This document shows positions 55,126-64,000 of a DNA stretch of 64,000 nt, piece by piece. A program made the position numbers and the translations under genes. The notes under the pieces are model-generated. The model did no database searches. It had not been told where the DNA came from and saw only the letters and a list, made by a program, of their open reading frames with translations. Numbering within the stretch: position 1 is the stretch's first letter; every line of letters begins with the position of its first letter. Source of the stretch: Pseudomonadota bacterium (GTDB lineage Bacteria > Pseudomonadota > Alphaproteobacteria > Sneathiellales > Sneathiellaceae); contig JANSXH010000008.1 in the NCBI GenBank assembly GCA_024743055.1, positions 62,001 to 126,000 of the forward strand, read 5' to 3'.

Positions 55126-55809
55126 GTGTCAGATATCAAGCTGGAAAAAAGCTGGCTCGCCCAGCTGGAGCCGGAATTCTCCAAACCCTATATGCAGGAG
55201 TTGAAGCAATTTCTGATGGTGGAAAAATCTGCGGGTAAAGTGATCTTTCCGCCAGGGGCGGAAATCTTTACGGCGTTCAACACAACGCCCTTTGAGTCGG
55301 TTCGGGTTGTTGTACTCGGGCAAGACCCCTATCACGGGCCCGGACAAGCCCACGGCCTCAGTTTTTCAGTTCGTGAAGGCGTTCCTATCCCCCCTTCTTT
55401 ACGCAATATGTATCAGGAACTGGAACGGGATCTAAATATTCCTTATCCGCGCCACGGATATCTGGGACAATGGGCTGAACAGGGTGTTCTTCTTTTAAAT
55501 TCTGTTCTGACTGTCGAGCGGGCTAATGCAGGGTCTCACCAAGGTCGCGGATGGGAGACCTTCACGGACGCCGCCGTTACAGCCCTCAATGAAAACCGGA
55601 ACAATCTTGTATTTCTTCTCTGGGGCAGTTATGCACAGAAGAAAGGCAGGATAATTGATCGGAACAGGCATTTTGTTTTGGAAAGTCCCCACCCCTCGCC
55701 CTTATCGGCACATCGCGGATTCATCGGCAACGGGCATTTTTCAAAAGCCAACGAGTTTCTTGTGAAAACCAACCAACAGCCTGTTAATTGGGCGGTCGGA
55801 GGAGAGTAA
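55126..55809 (+). CDS. ung: Uracil-DNA glycosylase
   Basis: 227-residue family 1 UDG that excises uracil from DNA. The water-activating loop [18 protein letters not shown] has Asp67, and the C-terminal [14 protein letters not shown] is the HPSPLS DNA-intercalation motif. The start is a GTG at 55126 with only a weak ribosome site. It overlaps the downstream gene by one base (TAATG). Confidence 0.97.
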   Translation: MSDIKLEKSWLAQLEPEFSKPYMQELKQFLMVEKSAGKVIFPPGAEIFTAFNTTPFESVRVVVLGQDPYHGPGQAHGLSFSVREGVPIPPSLRNMYQELERDLNIPYPRHGYLGQWAEQGVLLLNSVLTVERANAGSHQGRGWETFTDAAVTALNENRNNLVFLLWGSYAQKKGRIIDRNRHFVLESPHPSPLSAHRGFIGNGHFSKANEFLVKTNQQPVNWAVGGE

Positions 55810-56582
55810 TGGCGCAATCTGTATTTGATCAGATGCCAAAGGTAATGGGACATCGCGGCGCTTGTGGATTAGCGCCGGAAAACACCCTGGCCTCAATTCA
55901 GAAAGCCGCGGACCTGGGCACCAAGTTCATTGAAATTGATGTCTGCCTGACCCAGGACAATGTGCCGATTATTCATCATGACATGAATGTTCGGCGCTGC
56001 ACCGACGGCGAGGGCCCTGTTCTGCTCAAATCCCTTGATGAAATAAAAGCATTGGACGCGGGCAGTTGGTTTTCGGACGACTTTCGTGGAGAACGTATCC
56101 CAACATTGCAAGAAGCGCTTGCCCTGATTTCCAAGCTTGGACTTGGCCTCAATCTGGAGATCAAGCCAACCATGGGATGGCAGTTACCTACGGCAGAGCA
56201 GGTTGCTCACGAACTGATTGCTGATTTGCCTGAAAACATGCCCCTACTCTTTTCCTCATTCAGTGAGGAAACCCTGCGCTCAACGAGCGCTACTCTTCCG
56301 GACGTGCCTCGGGGATATCTGACGGAGGCTGTTCCGCTTGATTGGGAACGCCGTCTGCGAGACACCGGTTGCGCCTCCCTTCATTGTCAGAAAGAGTTTG
56401 TCACGGCGGAGAATGTCGCAGCCGTTAAAGCAGCAGGCTATAAATATCTAGTCTATACAGTGAACAACGTGGCCATGGCCCAGAAGTTCCTAGACTGGGG
56501 TGTCGATTCCATCATTACGGATTTTCCCGATCGCATGTTTGCAGGGTTAAAGCTAGACGAAAAAGCCGTCACTTCCGCCTAG
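55809..56582 (+). CDS. ugpQ: Glycerophosphodiester phosphodiesterase
   Basis: 257 residues, cytoplasmic GDPD. The catalytic start MGHRGACGLAPENTLASIQKA and the metal ligands FIEIDVCLTQD and IIHHDMNVRRCTDG are intact. It hydrolyses glycerophosphodiesters from lipid head groups to glycerol-3-phosphate. The ATG at 55809 shares a base with the ung stop and has GGAGGAG upstream, so the longer frame from 55788 is rejected. Confidence 0.93.
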   Translation: MAQSVFDQMPKVMGHRGACGLAPENTLASIQKAADLGTKFIEIDVCLTQDNVPIIHHDMNVRRCTDGEGPVLLKSLDEIKALDAGSWFSDDFRGERIPTLQEALALISKLGLGLNLEIKPTMGWQLPTAEQVAHELIADLPENMPLLFSSFSEETLRSTSATLPDVPRGYLTEAVPLDWERRLRDTGCASLHCQKEFVTAENVAAVKAAGYKYLVYTVNNVAMAQKFLDWGVDSIITDFPDRMFAGLKLDEKAVTSA

Positions 56583-56592
56583 ACAGGCTGCC

Positions 56593-58290
56593 CTATTGCT
56601 CCTGACCCGCCACCAGATAAGCGCCGGACGATAGCAGCGAGTTGATGCGACGGAGGTCACCCAGCAGACTGAGATGCATGGCACTGGATTCCTGATCCAA
56701 GGTTCGGTCCTGACGCAATCGGTTCAAATGATCTCCCACCGCTTTACGCTCAAGCTCGCGAAAGACCTGCTTGCGATGGATCAGGTCCCGGGCAGAAGCC
56801 GGATCGGATGTCATCAGAACACTCAATGAAAGACGTAGATTTACCAGCACCTCGTTCATACAACGGACATAGTCCTGCAGGTCCTGCGAAGACAGTATAA
56901 TTTGGTTTTTAGCGTTAGCCTCAATCTGCTCGGCCATGTTCAACACGACAATATTGCTAACATGATCAAGATTAGTCGTGAAATTCAGGATTTCCGTGCA
57001 ACGCTTCTCATCCTCTTCACCAAGTGTTTCTCGTCCCAGCTTAGTCAGATAGGTTTTGATGGCCCGATCAAACCCGCTGACCACCACACCGGCCTCACGG
57101 ACCTGACTGAGTGTCCCGGCCTCCTCTTCCGCCATTGTTGATTTCAGATCTTCACACATCCTCTCAAGCACTTCCCCCATACGCAGAGTATCACGGACTG
57201 CATTGGCCATGGCCAGCTGCGGGCTATCGAGGGCCGCCTTGTCTAGGTAGAGAGGGCTGGGAACATCCTGATCCTTGTGGTTATTGTCCGGTAGAAGGTT
57301 TTTAGTCAGTCGACCAAGAGGCCCGACAAATGGCAGGAAAACAATGGCACAAGCCAGGTTGAGGGCCGTATGGAAATTCACCAGTTGGCGAGCGGGTGCC
57401 GCCTCGAATGAGGCAAGCTCCGGACCGATGACGCCGATAAAAGGTAAGGCAACAACGACAATGATCAGCCGACAGAAAAGGTTGCCAAGCGGTGGCCGGC
57501 GAGCACTGTTATCTGCCTTCAATGTCGCCATCAAGGGCGGCACCGCACCACCGAGATTGGCGCCGAGGATCATGGCGAAGGCCACATCCATGGGAAAATC
57601 ACCTGTAGCGACAAGGGAAAGTGCAAATAGGACGGTTGCCAGACTGGAATGAGCGGCAATGGTGATCAAAGCCGCCAGAATGACCACCAGCACCGGCTCG
57701 CCCGACAAAGAACTCAAAACAAACTGAGCAATGGAAGAGGTCTGTATCGGAACGGAGGCAAAGGCGAGTAGCTTCAAAGCTGTCAACATCATTCCAAGGC
57801 CGAGTAAAATCCGTCCAAGATTCTTGGCTCTGGTATTTGACGCCGTTGCATGCCTTAAAAATCCGGCAAACAATAGTATGGGCGCCAGGAAAGAGAGATC
57901 AAAACTGAGAATCTGAGCCACCAGGGTTGTTCCTACGTCCGCGCCCAGCATGATGGCAATGCCAGCGGCCGCGGGAACCAATCCCCGACCGGCGAAGGAC
58001 GCGGTCAGCAAGGCTGTCGCCGTACTGCTCTGGAGAAGCATGGTAACGCTAAGCCCGCCCAAAAAGGACTGGAAGCGGTTTTTCAGGCTGAACTTGAGAA
58101 AACTGCCAAGCTCACGGCCATAGGCACGGGTTACGCCGGTATTGACCATGCGCAAGCCCCAGAGCAGAAGCGCAACGCCCCCCAGTAAGTTTATGAGAAC
58201 AATAGTTCCGTCCAAATCCCGCCTACCCCAATCCTTCAATAAAGTTGTTTCGGTAAGTTTCGGCCTCGTCTTTGACACCGAAGGGTCCAA
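56593..58290 (-). CDS. Na/Pi cotransporter family protein with PhoU-like domain
   Basis: 565 residues. Two Na/Pi-cotransporter repeats are visible (GLSVTMLLQSSTATALLTASFAG and LITIAAHSSLATVLFALSL, each with the QSS or HSS signature) within about eight membrane helices. A PhoU-like helical C-terminal domain follows from about residue 360. The family imports phosphate or regulates phosphate flux. It is convergent with the glycerophosphodiesterase gene, an enzyme of related phosphate metabolism. Confidence 0.9.
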   Translation of the reverse strand: MDPSVSKTRPKLTETTLLKDWGRRDLDGTIVLINLLGGVALLLWGLRMVNTGVTRAYGRELGSFLKFSLKNRFQSFLGGLSVTMLLQSSTATALLTASFAGRGLVPAAAGIAIMLGADVGTTLVAQILSFDLSFLAPILLFAGFLRHATASNTRAKNLGRILLGLGMMLTALKLLAFASVPIQTSSIAQFVLSSLSGEPVLVVILAALITIAAHSSLATVLFALSLVATGDFPMDVAFAMILGANLGGAVPPLMATLKADNSARRPPLGNLFCRLIIVVVALPFIGVIGPELASFEAAPARQLVNFHTALNLACAIVFLPFVGPLGRLTKNLLPDNNHKDQDVPSPLYLDKAALDSPQLAMANAVRDTLRMGEVLERMCEDLKSTMAEEEAGTLSQVREAGVVVSGFDRAIKTYLTKLGRETLGEEDEKRCTEILNFTTNLDHVSNIVVLNMAEQIEANAKNQIILSSQDLQDYVRCMNEVLVNLRLSLSVLMTSDPASARDLIHRKQVFRELERKAVGDHLNRLRQDRTLDQESSAMHLSLLGDLRRINSLLSSGAYLVAGQEQ

Positions 58291-58333
58291 TCAAACCTAG
58301 CTAGGACCCAAATATCTGTAAAATCGTTATAAT

Positions 58334-58369
58334 ATTTGAATTCATAAACTTAAATTATACCATTCAAAT
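58334..58369. repeat. 8-base inverted repeat after the Fe-ADH gene
   Basis: ATTTGAAT (58334-58341) and ATTCAAAT (58362-58369) are perfect inverted arms 20 bases apart. They span the stop codon of the Fe-ADH gene and the start-side region of the Na/Pi gene. The arms are AT-rich, so a strong terminator is unlikely. Confidence 0.3.
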
Positions 58370-59551
58370 GGCGTCACTCAGATCGCCATTGACCGCTTTC
58401 TCAAACAACGCGCTATACTCCGCCGCCGTGAGCTGAATAGGATTGCCGCCGGCTGATGGATCCTCTGTCGCCATTTGACCAACAAGCTCACTACGTTCCG
58501 CGTCTATATTGATACCCCTGAGATCATTGGGAATTTCCAGCTCCTCCCGGATCGCCAACACCCATCTCAGGAAGCTGTCAAAAGAGGGATCATCAAGGCC
58601 CATATAGGCGGAGAGACGGGCGATGCGATCACTGATGACAGATCTGTTTCGGATCAGCACATACGGCATAAGGATCGCATTGAGCATGCCGTGATGGGCA
58701 TCATAAAGAGCACCGAGCGGATGGGCGAGCGCATGCATGCCGCCAAGACCGCGCTGAAAGGCTGTTGCCCCCATCGTAGAGGCAATCATCATCTGACTGC
58801 GCGCGACAAGATCGCTGCCATCGGCGCAAGCCGCCGGCAAAAACTCCCGTACGAGCCGGATACCTTCAATGGCAATGCCTTCGCCCATGGGGTGGAAATG
58901 GGGTGAGCAGAACGCTTCCAGGTTATGGGAAAGCGCATCCAGGCCAGTGGCCGCTGTTATCATTTTTGGTAGTCCAACCGTCAGAGCCGGATCGGCGATA
59001 ACAAGTGACGGCATCATCTTCGGATTGAAGACAATACGCTTGATGTAGTTCTTCTCATCCGTAATGATCGACGCGCGGCCGACTTCCGAACCTGTGCCTG
59101 ATGTGGTTGGCACTGCCAGGATCGGCGGGATTTCCAATGCGGGGATATCCTCCCAGTCTCCGCCATCCTCAATATAACCGAATAACGTCTTGTCCTGATT
59201 TGCCATCAAGGCGACAGCTTTTGCCGCATCCAGCCCCGAACCCCCGCCAAAGGCGATGACGCCGTCATGACGCTCCCCTCGATAGAGGGCGACACCATCA
59301 TCGACATTCTGCCCTACGGGATTGGCTTTGATATCACTGAAGACACTACAGCCAAGGCCTGCAGCCCGGCAGCAGTCCACGGCTTCTGAAATCATCGGCA
59401 GGGCGGCGAGGTCGGGATCTGTCACCAGTAACGGCCGCGTTATGCCAAGGCTTTGACATGCCTCTCCCAACTCGCTGATCCGACCAACGCCAAAGCGTAT
59501 GGCTGTCGGATAATTCCAGTTCCCTGTAAGGGCCATCGCGTCCATGGACAT
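58364..59551 (-). CDS. Iron-containing alcohol dehydrogenase
   Basis: 395-residue Fe-ADH family (group III) enzyme. The nucleotide motif is GGGSGLDAAKAVA, and TTSGTGSEVGRASII follows. The metal region is GLDALSHNLEAFCSPHFHPMGEGI and GMHALAHPLGALYDAHHGMLNA, with the expected His ligands. It lies 10 bases after an aldehyde dehydrogenase gene, suggesting oxidation of an alcohol through the aldehyde to an acid. The substrate is not readable from sequence. Confidence 0.92.
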   Translation of the reverse strand: MSMDAMALTGNWNYPTAIRFGVGRISELGEACQSLGITRPLLVTDPDLAALPMISEAVDCCRAAGLGCSVFSDIKANPVGQNVDDGVALYRGERHDGVIAFGGGSGLDAAKAVALMANQDKTLFGYIEDGGDWEDIPALEIPPILAVPTTSGTGSEVGRASIITDEKNYIKRIVFNPKMMPSLVIADPALTVGLPKMITAATGLDALSHNLEAFCSPHFHPMGEGIAIEGIRLVREFLPAACADGSDLVARSQMMIASTMGATAFQRGLGGMHALAHPLGALYDAHHGMLNAILMPYVLIRNRSVISDRIARLSAYMGLDDPSFDSFLRWVLAIREELEIPNDLRGINIDAERSELVGQMATEDPSAGGNPIQLTAAEYSALFEKAVNGDLSDAI

Positions 59552-59561
59552 AGGCGTCTCC

Positions 59562-60956
59562 TTAACTCGTTGTGGTACGTAAATGAAAGGATTTGGGACG
59601 TGTCAGGCTTTCATAGCCAACCGCCGACAAGGTGCATCCCCGGCCGGAGTTTTTCACACCGGTCCAGGCCAGGGCCGGATCCAGATAGTCGCATCTGTTC
59701 ATGAACCAGGTCCCAGTCGCGACCTGATCGCCAATTCGGATTGCCGCTTCTTCATCCGTTGTCCAGACAGAGGCGGTCAGCCCGAATTCACTGTCATTCA
59801 TAAGCTTGATGGCCTCTTCATCAGAGGCAACTTTCATGATGCCGACCACGGGTCCGAAGCTTTCTTCGGTCATCACCCGCATGGAATGATCCACGTCAAC
59901 AAGAATCTGAGGCGCCAGATAGGGTGTTCCTACCTTGTCTTCCGGAAAGTTGGCAGGATCGATCAACGCACTTGCCCCCGCTTCCACCGCCTCGTCTATC
60001 TGGCCGCGAACGAAGCTGGCGGCCTCACCATTGACCACAGGTCCGAGAGTTGTTTCAGGATCCAGCGGTGAGCCAAGCTTGTAGCCCCCGACCACATCGA
60101 CAACGGCAGAAACAAAGGCGTCATACACATCCTGATGGACATAAATCCGTTCAATTCCGCAGCAAGACTGACCGGAGTTAAACATGGCGCCATCGACTAA
60201 ATTTTCCGCGGCAAAGGCAATATCTGCATCACTGCGAACATAGGCCGGATCCTTGCCGCCAAGCTCCAGCCCAACGCCAATGAACTGCCCCAGAGCAGCT
60301 GTTTCAATGGCTTTGCCAGCAGGAACCGAGCCCGTAAAACAGACATAATCGACCTTTTCCGACTGGATAATGTCTGCCGCAATCTGATGGCTGGCGATGA
60401 CAAGCTGGAACAGTCCATCCGGCAAGCCAGCCTTATTAAAGGCTTCGACCATCCGCTCACCACACAGATGGGTTTGCGCCGCATGCTTTAGAATGACGGC
60501 ATTGCCCGCCATCAATGCCGGAACAATGGAATTGACCGCCGTCATATAAGGAAAGTTCCAAGGAGCGATGGTAAAAACAACCCCAACAGGTTCCCGCTTG
60601 ATATAGCGGGTGAAGCCTTCTTTCTTCTCAATCTCAATATCTGCAAGGGCGGTTTCGGCGATAGAGATCATGTAATTGGCGCGTTCCGTAAAACCGCCAA
60701 CCTCTCCCGCCCCAAATTTGACCGGCCGTCCCATCTGCCAGGCCAGCTCCTCGACAATGCGGTCCGTGTCACCGACAAAGGCCTCCACACATTTGCTGAG
60801 AATCTCGGCCCGTTCCGCGATCGATCTCTGCTTCCACTCAGTTTGCGCGGTCTGCGCCAAGCCAAGAATCTGTGAGATTTCCTCCGCCGTCATATAGGGA
60901 CGCTCAATATAAAGAGACCCATCAACGGGGCTGTATGTTTTTAAGCTAGCTGGCAT
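59562..60956 (-). CDS. NAD(P)-dependent aldehyde dehydrogenase
   Basis: 464 residues. The substrate-pocket glutamate lies in VGLELGGKDPAYV and the catalytic cysteine in NSGQSCCGIERIYV. FTIAPWNFPYMTAV is the classical nucleotide-binding entry. Length and motifs fit succinate-semialdehyde or other short-chain semialdehyde dehydrogenases. It forms a unit with the Fe-ADH gene and is divergent from the DeoR-type regulator, which probably controls both. Confidence 0.93.
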   Translation of the reverse strand: MPASLKTYSPVDGSLYIERPYMTAEEISQILGLAQTAQTEWKQRSIAERAEILSKCVEAFVGDTDRIVEELAWQMGRPVKFGAGEVGGFTERANYMISIAETALADIEIEKKEGFTRYIKREPVGVVFTIAPWNFPYMTAVNSIVPALMAGNAVILKHAAQTHLCGERMVEAFNKAGLPDGLFQLVIASHQIAADIIQSEKVDYVCFTGSVPAGKAIETAALGQFIGVGLELGGKDPAYVRSDADIAFAAENLVDGAMFNSGQSCCGIERIYVHQDVYDAFVSAVVDVVGGYKLGSPLDPETTLGPVVNGEAASFVRGQIDEAVEAGASALIDPANFPEDKVGTPYLAPQILVDVDHSMRVMTEESFGPVVGIMKVASDEEAIKLMNDSEFGLTASVWTTDEEAAIRIGDQVATGTWFMNRCDYLDPALAWTGVKNSGRGCTLSAVGYESLTRPKSFHLRTTTS

Positions 60957-61166
60957 CTCAATCCTTACTTCTGATATGGGTTGTATGTATCACTGTCAGC
61001 GTCAAAATCTAAGCCGAAAACCACATACACACGATTTTTTTACGGCATTACTTGTGGGTGTTGGCTGGTAATTTCTGTGGTAATCCACAAAATAGTTCAT
61101 TTTTCCCTCAAATCATGTTAGGAAGGACCTCGTAATTTGTTGAGAAGCCTGTAAGTCGAGGACAAG

Positions 61167-61919
61167 ATGAAACAAACAAAGCGACATATGGCGATTATGA
61201 GCATGCTGCAGGCGGAAAAATCCTGCGGCGTCATTGAACTAGCGTCAAAACTCGGGGTCTCTGACGAGACGATTCGCCGGGATATCAAGCAGATGGCCCA
61301 AACAGGGGCCGTTGAGAAAATCCATGGCGGGGTCATGCTGCCCCATGCCTCCCTTGAACCCCCGTTTCTCAGACGACTGGAAGAACAACGAGCCGAGAAA
61401 CAGAAGATTGCCAAGCTTACCGCCTCCTTGATCCGCGACGGGGAAACCCTGCTGATCGATAACGGCTCCACCTCCTGCTACATCGCCAAGGAGCTAAGCG
61501 GCCATCGCAATCTCACCGTCGTCACCAACTCGACGGAAGTGGCTCGGGATCTCTGTGCTCGTAATAATAATACGGTTTTCATGGCCGGTGGTGAAATTCG
61601 CGCTGACGACAGCGCGGCCTACGGACCGACAGCTGTCAATTTCGCCAAGCAGTTCACAACTGAACGGGCGATCCTGTCCATTGGCGCCCTGCATGCAGAA
61701 ACCGGCTGCCTGGACTATGACCTCAGTGAGGCAGAATTCAAAAGGGCCGTCATGCCACAAGCGGGTAGCATTGTCATGGTGGCGGATCATTCGAAATTTA
61801 ATCGTCCCGGCGTTGTCAAAGTCTGCGATTTTGAGGCGGTGGATATGCTACTAACCGACCAGATGCCACCCCAAGAAATTGTTGATCAAATAGGACGAGA
61901 ACGCATTCTAATCGCCTGA
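61167..61919 (+). CDS. DeoR/GlpR-family transcriptional regulator
   Basis: 250 residues. The N-terminal DeoR helix-turn-helix is visible (IMSMLQAEKSCGVIELASKLGVSDETIRRDIKQM). The C-terminal DeoRC sensor has the LIDNGSTSCYIAKEL phosphate-site-like segment and AEFKRAVMPQAG. Such proteins repress sugar or alcohol catabolism genes and respond to phosphorylated metabolites. It is divergent from the ALDH/Fe-ADH unit with about 210 bases between them. Confidence 0.92.
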   Translation: MKQTKRHMAIMSMLQAEKSCGVIELASKLGVSDETIRRDIKQMAQTGAVEKIHGGVMLPHASLEPPFLRRLEEQRAEKQKIAKLTASLIRDGETLLIDNGSTSCYIAKELSGHRNLTVVTNSTEVARDLCARNNNTVFMAGGEIRADDSAAYGPTAVNFAKQFTTERAILSIGALHAETGCLDYDLSEAEFKRAVMPQAGSIVMVADHSKFNRPGVVKVCDFEAVDMLLTDQMPPQEIVDQIGRERILIA

Positions 61920-61934
61920 AATCCATAGATAACA

Positions 61935-63404
61935 CTACTTTCCATAAGGCTTGAGAAGGGCTGCGAGGGTGGCAATACCACCTTCGATCCATTCCGTTGC
62001 GATTGAGGAAAAACCGAGGCGGAAATACTGTCGCCCCTGCTCGGGTTTCATGAAATAGATCGGCCCCGGTTCCAGGACGATCCCCTCTTGTAAGGCGCGC
62101 GCGGCCAAAGACGCGGAATCAAGCCCCTTCGGCCCCTTTATCCAAAAGCTTGTGCCGCCAAAAACCGGCGCTTTGGCCATGCCCGGCAGATGCTTATGGA
62201 GGGCGGCGTCCATGATATGCCAGCGATGCATATAGATAGAGTTGAGCTGACGGGCATAGGCAAGATGATAGCCTTGCGCAATAAATAGCGACGTGGTCCG
62301 TTGATTATTACTCGGCACATGGCGATACATGAGCCTGCGTAAGTCCCGTAACTGCCGGATCAACGGCCTCGGTGCCACGACATAGCCAAGCCTGAGCCCG
62401 GGAAACATGGACTTCGACAGGCTGCCCACATGAATGACCCGTCCCACCTCATCAAGGGACTTCAGCGCCCGGACCGGGTACGGCAAGTAGTTTGTCTCAC
62501 TCTCGTAATCATCTTCGATAATCAGGAAATTTTTCTCTGATGCTTGCCTGAGCAAAGACTCCCGACGCTTTGCCGACAGCGTTACTGTTGTTGGATACTG
62601 ATGACTTGGTGTGGTGTAGATCAAAGAGCACTCAGTCAAGGCCTTGCTCACAACGACCCCCTCCTCATCTACCCTCAAAGGCACGAGATGAGCCCCCTGC
62701 CAGTCAAAAATATTGCGCACATCCGGATAACCCGGATCCTCAAGCCCGACCCGCATGCCGGGCTTGGTCAAGGCCGCCGCGATGAGGAAGAGCGCGTTTT
62801 GTGCGCCGAGGGTCACGAGGATCTCTTCTTCCTCCACGAAAATACCCCTGTTGGGCAGTAGTTTCGTACGGATTTGCTCGATCAACTGGGGATCATCCTG
62901 GGTAAAGGCATCATTGGCCCAGTCCCGCATATCCATCTGGCTCATGGCCTGACGGGAGCATTCGCGCCAATGTCCCAGCGGAAACAAAGAGGTATCCGGC
63001 TGGCCATAGACGAAGGGATAGGCAAAATCGCGCCAGTCCTCCGGCTTGGCGACATTTCTCTGATCAATTAGGCGCCGGCTAAGACGCTGCTCCCACTCCA
63101 CCCGGTCGTCCGGTTCTGCAGATGCTTCCGACAACAGTAACCTTCCGTAAGTCATTTCGCCCGGTGTGAGATCCTTGACCCGGTAGCCGGAGCGGTTAAA
63201 CACATAGAGAAGATTATCCTCGACAAGCCGGTCATAGACGAGCACGACGATGGTCCGAGAGATATCGAGGTTTTGCGCCATCTTGCGGGTCGAGGGCATC
63301 TTTGCGCCGCCTTTCAGCTGCCCGCTCATGATGGCGGCAACGATCTGCTGGCGAAGCTGGTTCTGGAACGAGGTTTTGGAGTCCCGGTCAATCGTAAAAA
63401 ACAT
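61935..63404 (-). CDS. tauR: MocR/GabR-type regulator, TauR-like
   Basis: 489 residues. An N-terminal GntR-type winged helix (about 10-75, MPSTRKMAQNLDISRTIVVLVYDRLVEDN) is fused to a PLP-dependent aminotransferase-like domain with the lysine in GSLSKSMFPGLRLGYV. It is divergent from the taurine-pyruvate aminotransferase gene. TauR activates taurine genes in Rhodobacter and relatives when taurine is bound. The candidate direct and inverted sites between the genes are listed separately. Confidence 0.87.
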   Translation of the reverse strand: MFFTIDRDSKTSFQNQLRQQIVAAIMSGQLKGGAKMPSTRKMAQNLDISRTIVVLVYDRLVEDNLLYVFNRSGYRVKDLTPGEMTYGRLLLSEASAEPDDRVEWEQRLSRRLIDQRNVAKPEDWRDFAYPFVYGQPDTSLFPLGHWRECSRQAMSQMDMRDWANDAFTQDDPQLIEQIRTKLLPNRGIFVEEEEILVTLGAQNALFLIAAALTKPGMRVGLEDPGYPDVRNIFDWQGAHLVPLRVDEEGVVVSKALTECSLIYTTPSHQYPTTVTLSAKRRESLLRQASEKNFLIIEDDYESETNYLPYPVRALKSLDEVGRVIHVGSLSKSMFPGLRLGYVVAPRPLIRQLRDLRRLMYRHVPSNNQRTTSLFIAQGYHLAYARQLNSIYMHRWHIMDAALHKHLPGMAKAPVFGGTSFWIKGPKGLDSASLAARALQEGIVLEPGPIYFMKPEQGRQYFRLGFSSIATEWIEGGIATLAALLKPYGK

Positions 63405-63452
63405 GCCACCCTCCCCTGAATACCCGATTAAAAGTGATTTTATGGGCTGAAT

Positions 63453-63516
63453 CTGGTATTACTCTATCTCGCCATCTGGACCTATGATTATTACAATTTT
63501 CCGATGATGATACCAG
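63453..63516. promoter_or_regulatory. Candidate TauR operator between tauR and tpa
   Basis: CTGGTAT (63453-63459) and ATACCAG (63510-63516) are perfect 7-base inverted arms. CTGGACC (63477-63483) lies between them and resembles the CTGGAC-type half-sites known for TauR. MocR regulators bind several direct or inverted copies. The position is suited to control both divergent genes. Confidence 0.5.
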
Positions 63517-63575
63517 TTGCTAATTTTCAGGTTTCAGACGCATCCGTGATGCCGACATCAGGTGAGGACAAAGCG

Positions 63576-64000
63576 ATGGATTTAAATCAGAACGTCAACG
63601 ACTACAGCGAAATCGTCGAGAGTGATCGCGCCCATATCTGGCATCATCTCAGCCAGCATAAAAGATACGAAACCCAGGATCCCCTGATCATTATCGAGGG
63701 CAAGGGTCTTCGCGTCTGGAATCAAACGGGTCGGGAGCATCTGGATGCGGTCTCTGGCGGGGTCTGGACCGTCAATGTCGGCTATGGCCGCGAGACTATT
63801 GCCGATGCGGTTCGCGATCAGCTCGTGAAAATGAATTATTTCGCCGGATCTGCCGGCTCCATTCCCGGCGCAACTTTCGCCGAGAAGCTGATCACCAAGA
63901 TGCCGGGCATGACACGTGTCTATTATTCAAACTCCGGCTCCGAAGCGAACGAAAAGGCCTACAAGATCGTCCGGCAGATCTCCCATAACAAATATGGCGG
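63576..64000 (+). CDS. tpa: Taurine-pyruvate aminotransferase (N-terminal part, cut by window edge)
   Basis: 141 visible residues of a class III aminotransferase. The N-terminal SDRAHIWHHLSQHKRYETQDPL, VSGGVWTVNVGYGRETIADAVRDQLVKMNYFAGSAG and YYSNSGSEANEKAYKIVRQ segments are close to taurine-pyruvate aminotransferase, which makes sulfoacetaldehyde and alanine. The ATG at 63576 has GAGGA upstream. The catalytic lysine is beyond the edge, so related enzymes such as hypotaurine or phosphonate transaminases are not excluded, but the divergent TauR-like gene supports taurine. Confidence 0.85.
   Translation, partial: MDLNQNVNDYSEIVESDRAHIWHHLSQHKRYETQDPLIIIEGKGLRVWNQTGREHLDAVSGGVWTVNVGYGRETIADAVRDQLVKMNYFAGSAGSIPGATFAEKLITKMPGMTRVYYSNSGSEANEKAYKIVRQISHNKYG

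Noticed and set aside
1..64000. tRNA, rRNA, CRISPR arrays, insertion sequences or prophage
   Set aside because: I read the intergenic gaps on both strands and saw no cloverleaf, repeat-spacer pattern, transposase or phage gene. A dedicated search could still find a short element.

Overview
The window looks like chromosome of a marine-type alphaproteobacterium. Pointers are a Tad/Cpa pilus locus in the Caulobacter/rhizobial style, a MocR-type taurine regulator next to taurine-pyruvate aminotransferase, glutathione-dependent formaldehyde oxidation, and many GcvT/MttB, hydantoinase and xanthine-dehydrogenase family genes. Base composition is moderate. A Sneathiella- or Kiloniella-like lineage is my guess, not a demonstrated assignment. 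I found no rRNA, tRNA, insertion sequence, prophage or CRISPR array.

Layout. (1) 1-7.9 kb, housekeeping: htpX (cut by the left edge), alaS, a MoxR ATPase/CoxE-like VWA pair, a TauE/SafE exporter and a DUF1853 gene. (2) 7.9-19.1 kb: one minus-strand Tad pilus locus of 13 genes, from the Flp pilin through cpaA, cpaB, cpaC, cpaD, cpaE, cpaF, tadB, tadC and tadD to two TadE-like pseudopilins and a VWA-bearing TadG-like protein. A glycosyltransferase is divergent from it across a 545-base gap that holds a perfect FNR-type box. (3) 19.7-28 kb: the glycosyltransferase, a Bax-like glucosaminidase, a methylated-amine set (FAD oxidoreductase, DMGDH/sarcosine-dehydrogenase-like protein, non-pyrrolysine MttB homologue) and a small secreted protein. 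(4) 28-33.6 kb: paaABCDE (phenylacetyl-CoA epoxidase), a divergent gene of unknown function and a GntR/FCD regulator. (5) 34-38.3 kb: a DenD-like dehydrogenase, an MtnA-like isomerase and the formaldehyde pair (class III ADH and S-formylglutathione hydrolase). (6) 38.3-54.9 kb: a catabolic island, described below. (7) 55-64 kb: ung, a glycerophosphodiesterase, an Na/Pi cotransporter, an Fe-ADH/ALDH pair with a divergent DeoR regulator, and tauR divergent from tpa, which is cut by the right edge.

The most interesting part is region 6. Three transcription units appear to form one regulon: (a) a substrate-binding protein, an isochorismatase-family amidase and an enol-lactonase-like hydrolase; (b) an ABC transporter with urea/amide-type ATPases and two permeases; (c) a ten-kilobase operon with a xanthine-dehydrogenase-family FAD subunit, a fused [2Fe-2S]+molybdopterin subunit, a 6-hydroxynicotinate-reductase-like Fe-S protein, a UPF0280 protein (ApbE superfamily), a DUF1185 protein and HyuA/HyuB ATP-dependent hydantoinase/oxoprolinase subunits. 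All three carry a similar near-palindrome (TWTGTAYACRAA) upstream of their first gene, and for units (a) and (c) it sits at almost the same distance from the start. My reading is an import, hydroxylation, reductive dearomatisation, ATP-driven lactam opening and amide hydrolysis route for an unknown N-heterocycle. It resembles anaerobic nicotinate fermentation in its first two steps but has a different ring-opening enzyme.
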